NCBI RefSeq assembly: GCF_016863395.1
Contig: NZ_BOOU01000051.1
Location: forward strand, 1-52,768
DNA: 52,768 nucleotides
Direction of reading: 5' to 3'
DNA from: Sphaerisporangium rufum
GTDB lineage: Bacteria > Actinomycetota > Actinomycetes > Streptosporangiales > Streptosporangiaceae
Below, piece after piece: positions 47,302 to 52,768 of the stretch (its first letter is position 1; each line of letters begins with the position of its first letter). The notes beneath the pieces were generated by a model. The model was not told where the DNA came from. It made no database searches and saw nothing but the letters and a program-made list of their open reading frames with translations. A program made the translations under genes and the position numbers.

Positions 47302-48894
47302 GTGATCCACAGCCGGCTCGACACCGCGGGCGCGGACTTCCAGGCGCGGCGGGCCGCCATGCTGGCCCGGCTCGGCGAGCTGGCCGCCGAGCAGGCCCGC
47401 GCGGTGGCCGGCGGCGGCCCGAAATACGTGGACCGGCACCGCGCGCGCGGCAAGCTGCTCGCCCGCGAGCGCGTCGAGCTGCTGCTCGACCCCGGCTCGC
47501 CGTTCCTGGAGCTGTCCCCGCTGGCCGCCTGGGGCACCGAGCACCCGGTCGGCGCCGGCGTGGTCACCGGCGTCGGCGCGGTGTCCGGCCGGCTGTGCGT
47601 GATCGTCGCCAACGACCCGACCGTCCGCGGCGGGGCCTCCAACCCCTGGACGCTGCGCAAGACGCTACGCGCCCTGGACATCGCGCTGGCGAACCGGCTG
47701 CCGCTGGTCAACCTGGTGGAGTCCGGCGGGGCGGACCTGGCCGGCCAGTCGGAGATCTTCATCCCGGGCGGCCGGGTCTTCCGCGACCTGACCCGGCTTT
47801 CGGCGGCGGGCGTCCCCACCGTGGCCCTGGTGTTCGGCAACTCCACCGCCGGCGGCGCGTACGTGCCGGGGATGAGCGACCACGTGGTGATGGTCCGCGA
47901 GCGGGCCAAGGTGTTCCTCGGCGGCCCGCCGCTGGTCAAGATGGCGACCGGCGAGGAGTCCGACGACGAGTCGCTGGGCGGCGCCGAGATGCACGCCCGC
48001 GTCTCCGGGCTCGCCGACCACCTGGCCGCCGACGAGCACGACGCGATCCGGATCGGCCGCCGCATCGTGGCCCGGCTCGGCGGGCCGGCCCCCGCGCCGC
48101 CGCCCGCCGCCGTCCGGCCGCCGCGCCACGACGAGGAGGAACTGCTCGGCATCGTGCCGGGCGACCTGCGCGTCCCGTTCGACCCGCGCGAGGTGATCGC
48201 CCGGCTGGTGGACGGCAGCGAATTCGACGAGTTCAAGCCGCTGTACGGCGACAGCCTGGTGACCGGCTGGGCGACCCTGCACGGGCACCCGGTCGGGCTG
48301 CTCGCCAACGCCCGGGGCGTGCTGTTCAGCCCGGAGGCGCAGAAGGCGGCCCAGTTCATCCAGCTCGCCGGGCAGGCGCGCACGCCGCTGATCTTCCTGC
48401 AGAACACCACCGGCTACATGGTCGGCAAGGAGTACGAGCAGGGCGGCATCATCAAGCACGGCGCGATGATGATCAATGCGGTGGCCAACTCAACCGTGCC
48501 GCACCTCACCGTCGTGATGGGCGCCTCCTACGGGGCGGGCAACTACGGCATGTGCGGCCGGGCCTACGACCCGCGCTTCCTGTTCACCTGGCCGAGCGCC
48601 CGGTCGGCGGTGATGGGCCCGGCCCAGCTCGCCGGGGTACTGTCCATCGTCGGGCGGGCGGCCGCGCGGGCGCGCGGCCAGGTCTACGACGAGGAGGCGG
48701 ACGCCGAGATGCGGCGGGCGGTCGAGGCGCGGATCGAGGAGGAGTCGCTGCCGTTCTTCCTGTCCGGGCGGCTGTACGACGACGGGGTGATCGACCCGCG
48801 CGACACCCGCACGGTGCTCGGCCTGTGCCTGGCCGCGGTGTCCGGCGCGCCCGGCCCCGAGCGGCCGGCCGGCTACGGCGTCTTCCGGATGTGA
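47302..48894 (+). CDS. Acyl-CoA carboxylase beta subunit (methylcrotonyl- or geranyl-CoA type)
   Basis: 530 aa. Carboxyltransferase domains: YVDRHRARGKLLARERVELL, NLVESGGADLAGQSEIFIPG, FGNSTAGGAYVPGMSDHVVM and FLGGPPLVKMATGEESDDES in the N half; PLIFLQNTTGYMVGKEYEQG, IIKHGAMMINAVANSTVPHL and GASYGAGNYGMCGRAYDPRF in the C half. This favours the MCC/GCC beta type over propionyl-CoA carboxylase. GTG at 47302 has GGGAG upstream. Four bases separate it from the biotin-carrying alpha subunit. Substrate is either 3-methylcrotonyl-CoA (leucine) or geranyl-CoA (terpenes). Confidence 0.92.
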   Translation: MIHSRLDTAGADFQARRAAMLARLGELAAEQARAVAGGGPKYVDRHRARGKLLARERVELLLDPGSPFLELSPLAAWGTEHPVGAGVVTGVGAVSGRLCVIVANDPTVRGGASNPWTLRKTLRALDIALANRLPLVNLVESGGADLAGQSEIFIPGGRVFRDLTRLSAAGVPTVALVFGNSTAGGAYVPGMSDHVVMVRERAKVFLGGPPLVKMATGEESDDESLGGAEMHARVSGLADHLAADEHDAIRIGRRIVARLGGPAPAPPPAAVRPPRHDEEELLGIVPGDLRVPFDPREVIARLVDGSEFDEFKPLYGDSLVTGWATLHGHPVGLLANARGVLFSPEAQKAAQFIQLAGQARTPLIFLQNTTGYMVGKEYEQGGIIKHGAMMINAVANSTVPHLTVVMGASYGAGNYGMCGRAYDPRFLFTWPSARSAVMGPAQLAGVLSIVGRAAARARGQVYDEEADAEMRRAVEARIEEESLPFFLSGRLYDDGVIDPRDTRTVLGLCLAAVSGAPGPERPAGYGVFRM

Positions 48895-48898
48895 CCCG

Positions 48899-51124
48899 AT
48901 GATCACACGATTGCTGGTCGCCAACCGCGGCGAGATCGCCCGCCGCGTCTTCCGCACCTGCCGCGACCTCGGGATCGAGACGGTGGCCGTCTTCTCCGAT
49001 GCCGACGCCGCGGCCCCGCACGCCGCCGAGGCCGACCTTTCGGTCCGGCTGCCCGGCGAGCGGCCGGCCGACACCTACCTGTCCGGCCCGGCGCTGGTCG
49101 CCGCCGCGCTGGCGGCCGGCGCGGACGCCGTCCACCCCGGCTACGGTTTCCTGTCGGAGAACGCCGGCTTCGCCCGAGCGGTGCTGGACGCCGGGCTGAC
49201 CTGGGTCGGCCCCGACCCGGCGGCCATCGCCGCCATGGGGTCGAAGATCGAGGCCAAGCGGCTGATGGCCGCGGCCGGGGTGCCGGTGCTGTCCTCGGCG
49301 CTCCCCGGCGACGGCCCGGTGGACGCCGCGGAAGTGACCTTCCCCGCCCTGGTCAAGGCGTCGGCCGGCGGCGGCGGGCGCGGCATGCGCGTCGCCCGCG
49401 ATCCGGCGGAGCTGGCCGCGGCGGTCGAGGCGGCCCGCCGCGAGGCCCGCTCGGCGTTCGGGGACGGCACCGTGTTCGTCGAGCCGCTGCTGGAGGGCGC
49501 CCGGCACATAGAGGTGCAGGTCGTCGCGGACGCGCACGGCACGGTGTGGACGCTCGGCGAGCGCGAGTGCTCGATCCAGCGCCGGCACCAGAAGATCATC
49601 GAAGAGTCGCCGGCGCCCGGGCTGCCCGCCGCGGTGCGCGACCGGCTGCTGCGGGCCGCCGCCCGGGCGGCCGAGGCCATCGGCTACGTGGGCGCCGGCA
49701 CGGTGGAGTTCCTGGTCCGCGCCGGCCACGGGGACGAGGGCGACCGCGCCGAGCAAGGGGACAGCGGGGACAGCGGGGACAGCGGGGACAGCGGGGACAG
49801 CGGGGACACGGTCGCCTTCCTGGAGATGAACACCCGGCTGCAGGTCGAGCACCCGGTCACCGAGTGCCGGTACGGCATCGACCTGGTGCGCCTGCAGCTG
49901 GAGATCGCCGAGGGCGGCCGGCTGCCCACGGCGCCGCCCGAGCCGTGCGGCCACGCCGTCGAGGCCCGACTGTACGCCGAGGACCCCGCGCAGGACTGGC
50001 GCCCGCAGAGCGGCGAGCTGCACCGGTTCGAGGTGCCCGGCGTGACCGCCCGGTTCACCGCCGTCTCCGATGGCCTGCGGCTGGACTCCGGCGTGGAGTC
50101 CGGGTCGGAGATCGGCGTGCACTACGACGCGATGCTGGCCAAGGTGATCGCCTGCGCCCCGGACCGGGCGGCGGCGGTCCGGCTGCTGGCGACCGCGCTG
50201 GCCCGTGCCCGGGTGCACGGGGTCGTCACCAACCGCGACCTGCTGGCCGGGGTGCTCCGGCACCCGGCGTTCCTGGCCGGTGACGTCGACACCGGCTTCC
50301 TGGACCGGCACGGCGTCGCCGCCCTCTCCCGCCGCCCGGCCGGCCCGGCGCTGCGTCCCGCGCCGGAGCCGGGGCCCGGCCCGGCGGGCACCGGCGACGC
50401 GCCGGTACCGCCTCGCCCGGCGGGCGGCGATCCCGTGCGGCCCGCAGGTGATGACCCGGCACGGGCCGGTCTGGCGGGCGATGCCCCGGTCTCGCCCGGT
50501 CCGGTGGGCGGTGACCGGGCGGGGCGGCTGGCGGCGCTGGCCGCCGCGCTGGCGGTGGCCGCGGCGGACCGGGCGGCGGCGCCGGTGCTCGGCGCGCTGC
50601 CGGACGGCTGGCGCAACGTCCCCTCCCAGCCGCGGCGCGCCGCGTTCGACGGGCCGGAGGGCCGGGTCGAGGTCGCCTACCGGGTCACCCGCGACGGCCT
50701 GGCCGCAGAGGGCCTGCCCGGCGTCGGGCTGGTCGCGGCGGCGCCGGACGAGGTGGTCCTGTCGGCCGGGCCGATGGTGCACCGGTTCGCGGTCGCCCGG
50801 TACGCCGGCGACCCGGCCGGCGCGGTGTACGTCGACTCGCTCCTCGGCGCCGTCCGCCTGGTGCCGGTGCCGAGGTTCCCCGACCCGGTGGCACGCACCG
50901 CCCCCGGCTCGCTGCTCGCCCCGATGCCGGGCACCGTGCTCCGCGTCCAGGTCGAGCCGGGTACCACGGTCGCCGCCGGGCAGCCCGTCCTGGTCCTGGA
51001 GGCGATGAAGATGGAGCACGAGATCCGCGCGCCGGCGGCGGGCGTCGTCACCTCGCTGGCCGCCGTTCCCGGCCGGCAGGTCACCGCCGGCGCCGTGCTG
51101 GCCGTCATCGAGGCAACGCCATGA
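48899..51124 (+). CDS. Acyl-CoA carboxylase alpha subunit (biotin carboxylase + BCCP)
   Basis: 741 aa. The biotin carboxylase part starts MITRLLVANRGEIARRVFRT and includes ALVKASAGGGGRGMRVARD, ECSIQRRHQKIIEESPAPG and FLEMNTRLQVEHPVTE. The C-terminal biotinyl domain carries VLEAMKMEHEIRAP, where the Lys takes biotin. Just before the catalytic FLEMNTR strand is an insert containing GDS repeats (residues ~287-303) encoded by a 9-bp tandem repeat. A second variable Pro/Gly-rich stretch precedes the BT-like linker. It forms the active carboxylase with the gene upstream. Confidence 0.94.
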   Translation: MITRLLVANRGEIARRVFRTCRDLGIETVAVFSDADAAAPHAAEADLSVRLPGERPADTYLSGPALVAAALAAGADAVHPGYGFLSENAGFARAVLDAGLTWVGPDPAAIAAMGSKIEAKRLMAAAGVPVLSSALPGDGPVDAAEVTFPALVKASAGGGGRGMRVARDPAELAAAVEAARREARSAFGDGTVFVEPLLEGARHIEVQVVADAHGTVWTLGERECSIQRRHQKIIEESPAPGLPAAVRDRLLRAAARAAEAIGYVGAGTVEFLVRAGHGDEGDRAEQGDSGDSGDSGDSGDSGDTVAFLEMNTRLQVEHPVTECRYGIDLVRLQLEIAEGGRLPTAPPEPCGHAVEARLYAEDPAQDWRPQSGELHRFEVPGVTARFTAVSDGLRLDSGVESGSEIGVHYDAMLAKVIACAPDRAAAVRLLATALARARVHGVVTNRDLLAGVLRHPAFLAGDVDTGFLDRHGVAALSRRPAGPALRPAPEPGPGPAGTGDAPVPPRPAGGDPVRPAGDDPARAGLAGDAPVSPGPVGGDRAGRLAALAAALAVAAADRAAAPVLGALPDGWRNVPSQPRRAAFDGPEGRVEVAYRVTRDGLAAEGLPGVGLVAAAPDEVVLSAGPMVHRFAVARYAGDPAGAVYVDSLLGAVRLVPVPRFPDPVARTAPGSLLAPMPGTVLRVQVEPGTTVAAGQPVLVLEAMKMEHEIRAPAAGVVTSLAAVPGRQVTAGAVLAVIEATP
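49757..49810 (+). repeat. In-frame 9-bp microsatellite inside the biotin carboxylase
   Basis: GGGGACAGC is repeated five times without change (49757-49801) and followed by a sixth, partly matching unit (49802-49810). Each unit adds three residues (Gly-Asp-Ser), so copy-number change keeps the frame. Confidence 0.95.
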
Positions 51125-51262
51125 CGGCCGCCGCCCCACCTCCCACCCGGGCCGCCGTGCCGCGTCCCGGACCGGCCGGCCGGGATGTGCCCCCGCACCA
51201 CGGTCGAACGGCCGGCGGTCGAGGGCTCGCCGCCCGGCTCCCTGGCCGTAGCCCGATTCCTC

Positions 51263-51280
51263 CCCCGCGACGAGGCGGGG
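51263..51280 (+). other. Small hairpin ahead of the enoyl-CoA hydratase ribosome-binding site
   Basis: CCCCGC (51263-51268) and GCGGGG (51275-51280) form a 6-bp stem with a 6-nt loop, 8 bases upstream of GGAGG. The 51125-51299 gap holds no gene I can support; a short frame from 51121 looks non-coding. The hairpin with its flank resembles the 3' ends of IS200/IS605-type elements, but this is a weak likeness. Confidence 0.35.
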
Positions 51281-51299
51281 AGCTTCTCGGAGGTACCCG

Positions 51300-52112
51300 A
51301 TGACCGCGCTGGTCCACCACCAGGTGCACGGCGGCACCGCGACGATCACGCTGGACTCGCCGCACAACCGCAACGCCCTGTCCACCCGGCTGCTGGCCGA
51401 GCTGCGCGCCGCGCTCGACCGGTCCATCGCCGACGACGCCGTCCGCGTCATCGTGCTCACCGGCACCGGCCCGGTGTTCTGCGCGGGCGCCGACCTCAAG
51501 GAGCAGGCCCCGCCGCCCGGCACCCGGCCGGACGGCGCGCCGGTGACCGCGTCGTTCCCGGGCGTGATGAGCGCCGTCTGGGACAGCCCCAAGCCGGTGA
51601 TCTGCCGGCTGAACGGCACCGCCCGGGCCGGCGGGCTCGGCCTGGTCGCCGCCTGCGACTTCGCCATCGCCCCGGACACCGCGACGTTCGCGTTCAGCGA
51701 GGTGCGGCTGGGCGTGGTGCCCGCCATGATCTCGGTGACCGTGCTGCGCCGGGTGGAGCGGCGCGCCGCCGCCGAGCTCTTCCTCACCGGCGAGGTGTTC
51801 GACGCCGCCCGCGCCGAGCGGATCGGGCTGCTCACCCGGGCGGTGCCCGCGGGCGAGCTGGACGCCACCGTCGCCCGGTACGCGGGCATGTTGCGGCGCG
51901 GCGGCCCCGAGTCGCTGGCGATCACCAAGCGGCTGGTCCGCGAGGTGCCGGCGCTGCCGGTGGCGGAGGCGATGAGCCGGATGGCCGAGCTGTCGGCGCA
52001 GCGGTTCACCTCCGCCGAGGGCCAGGAAGGGCTGCGCGCCTTCATGGAGAAGCGCCCCGCCGCCTGGGTCGCCGCGCCGGACGACCCCGCCGCCGGCGAG
52101 CCGGCCCGGTGA
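51300..52112 (+). CDS. Enoyl-CoA hydratase/isomerase family protein
   Basis: 270 aa. Crotonase fold: ATITLDSPHNRNALSTRLLA, VLTGTGPVFCAGADLKEQ (oxyanion-hole segment), LNGTARAGGLGLVAACDFAI and FAFSEVRLGVVPAMISVTVL. One catalytic Glu is expected near FSEVRLG; GTARAGGLGLV holds Ala-Gly where many hydratases have Gly-Glu, so the second catalytic residue may differ. In the MCC or terpene pathway this would be the methylglutaconyl- or isohexenylglutaconyl-type hydratase. ATG at 51300 has GGAGG 6 bases upstream. The stop overlaps the next gene (GTGA). Confidence 0.92.
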   Translation: MTALVHHQVHGGTATITLDSPHNRNALSTRLLAELRAALDRSIADDAVRVIVLTGTGPVFCAGADLKEQAPPPGTRPDGAPVTASFPGVMSAVWDSPKPVICRLNGTARAGGLGLVAACDFAIAPDTATFAFSEVRLGVVPAMISVTVLRRVERRAAAELFLTGEVFDAARAERIGLLTRAVPAGELDATVARYAGMLRRGGPESLAITKRLVREVPALPVAEAMSRMAELSAQRFTSAEGQEGLRAFMEKRPAAWVAAPDDPAAGEPAR

Positions 52113-52768
52113 CCGTCCCCGGCCCGGCCCGGGCGACCACGGCCGGCCCTTCCGCCCCGGGCGCGTCCACCGGCCCGGCCGTCCCGGACGCGTCCGGCGG
52201 GCGGGCCGGCCCAGGCACGTCCTCTGGCCCGGTCGCCCGCGACGCGTCCCCCGGCCCGGCGACCTCGGGCACCTCCCCTGGCCCGGCTGTCCGCGACACG
52301 TCCCCCGGCCCGGCGACCTCGGGCACGTCCGCCGGGCCGGGCGCCCTGGCCGCGCCGGGAGCACCGGGTACGGGGGCGCCGCTGCGGATCGCCAACTGCA
52401 GCGGCTTCTACGGCGACCGGCTGTCGGCCGCCCGGGAGATGGTCGAGGGCGGGCCGATCGACGTGCTCACCGGCGACTGGCTGGCCGAGCTGACCATGCT
52501 GATCCTGGCCGGGCAGCGCCGCAAGGGCCGCCCCGGGTACGCCCGCACCTTCCTCACCCAGCTGGAGGAGGTGCTCGGCACCTGCCTGGACCGCGGGATC
52601 AGGATCGTGTCCAACGCCGGGGGGCTGGACCCGGCCGGTTGCGCGGCGGCCGTCACCGAGCTGGCCGGCCGGCTCGGGCTGGCGGCGCGGGTCGCGCACG
52701 TGACCGGCGACGACCTGGCCGGGCGGGACCTCGGCGGGCTGGTGGACCCGGAGACCGGCGGGCCCCCG
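52109..52768 (+). CDS. AtuA-family protein, 3' truncated by the window edge
   Basis: 220 codons seen. The GTG at 52109 overlaps the hydratase stop (GTGA). The first ~93 residues are low-complexity Pro/Gly/Ser/Thr-rich, with a tandem repeat of 18 residues (SPGPATSGTS). The conserved AtuA start then follows: LRIANCSGFYGDRLSAAREM, IDVLTGDWLAELTMLIL, RKGRPGYARTFLTQLEEVL and GIRIVSNAGGLDPAGCAAAV. AtuA-family proteins belong to acyclic-terpene utilisation clusters, though the biochemical role is unclear. The long N-terminal extension is unusual; a later internal start could remove it. No stop codon is reached in the window. Confidence 0.82.
   Translation, partial: MTVPGPARATTAGPSAPGASTGPAVPDASGGRAGPGTSSGPVARDASPGPATSGTSPGPAVRDTSPGPATSGTSAGPGALAAPGAPGTGAPLRIANCSGFYGDRLSAAREMVEGGPIDVLTGDWLAELTMLILAGQRRKGRPGYARTFLTQLEEVLGTCLDRGIRIVSNAGGLDPAGCAAAVTELAGRLGLAARVAHVTGDDLAGRDLGGLVDPETGGPP
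52237..52326 (+). repeat. 54-bp-period repeat in the AtuA N-terminal extension
   Basis: A ~36-bp block (CGTCCCCCGGCCCGGCGACC is its core) occurs at 52237-52272 and 52291-52326 with one mismatch, offset by 54 bp (18 codons). Degenerate versions occur further upstream in the same stretch. Confidence 0.75.

Noticed and set aside
49757-49810. Frameshift or sequencing error at the repeat
   Set aside because: The unit is 9 bp and both flanks read in the same frame, so the gene is intact.
51121-51303. 60-codon frame between the carboxylase alpha subunit and the hydratase
   Set aside because: Pro/Arg-rich with no domain, ends inside the ribosome-binding region of the next gene, and looks like untranslated spacer.
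48584-52699. Open frame of over 1300 codons on the minus strand opposite the carboxylase cluster
   Set aside because: It is antisense to four well-supported genes, its translation is Arg/Gly/Ala/Pro-rich without domains, and long antisense frames are expected at this GC content.

Overview
The window is very GC-rich DNA with strong G/C bias at third codon positions, frequent GTG and TTG starts, and several -10 boxes of the TAnnnT type placed 6-8 bases before the start codon (leaderless genes). Together with the XRE/DUF397/ATPase regulatory triad, a CU044_5270-family protein, a SapA-like kinase ectodomain and LytTR-linked acetate symporters, this points to an actinomycete. A Streptosporangiales / Thermomonosporaceae-like (Actinomadura-type) host is my best guess, not proven. 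No tRNA, rRNA, CRISPR array or intact transposase was seen.

Layout. 1-3.9 kb: CorA-type Mg2+ channel, two small hypotheticals, a compact orphan histidine kinase and a RibD/DHFR-fold reductase. 3.9-7.8 kb: a membrane-anchored coiled-coil protein with two peptidoglycan-binding domains, an Lrp regulator divergent from a leucine/valine dehydrogenase, and an aldo/keto reductase. 8.0-11.2 kb: a Uma2-family gene and a PolX/PHP DNA polymerase, separated by a secreted I36-type gene that lies between ~150 bp direct repeats carrying a relic of the polX 5' end. 11.2-21.6 kb: a sulfite-oxidase-type molybdoenzyme, then two acetate-type SSS symporter modules (DUF485-ActP with a CRP-like site; LytS-LytTR-DUF485-SSS) flanking a TetR/MFS/hemerythrin cassette with a perfect 20-bp palindrome.

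21.8-30.5 kb: an ECF sigma factor with its CU044_5270 partner; MaoC, acyl-CoA dehydrogenase and HIT genes; the XRE(Scr1)/DUF397/anti-sigma-like ATPase triad; a leaderless ArsR-SRPBCC pair; a membrane protein; a HicA-HicB toxin-antitoxin pair with a double-palindrome operator; a DUF5335 protein. 30.7-38.4 kb: a secreted GH44-FN3-CBM2 glucanase, then an OmpR-type two-component system divergent from a ferric-reductase-like / FMN-binding / ApbE operon, i.e. a membrane-to-exterior flavin electron-transfer system.

38.4-52.8 kb: a PatB/MalY-type lyase, a lipid kinase, an immune-inhibitor-A-like metalloprotease, a GlcD-type oxidase, a Ser/Thr kinase with a SapA-like ectodomain, and an acyl-CoA carboxylase beta / alpha / enoyl-CoA hydratase / AtuA cluster running off the right edge. 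That cluster has the logic of leucine or acyclic-terpene catabolism.

Most genes belong to known families. What stands out is regulatory architecture (many palindromes and repeated sites), the repeat-flanked insertion beside polX, an in-frame 9-bp microsatellite inside a biotin carboxylase, and some unusual domain combinations. I saw no clear wholly undescribed system.
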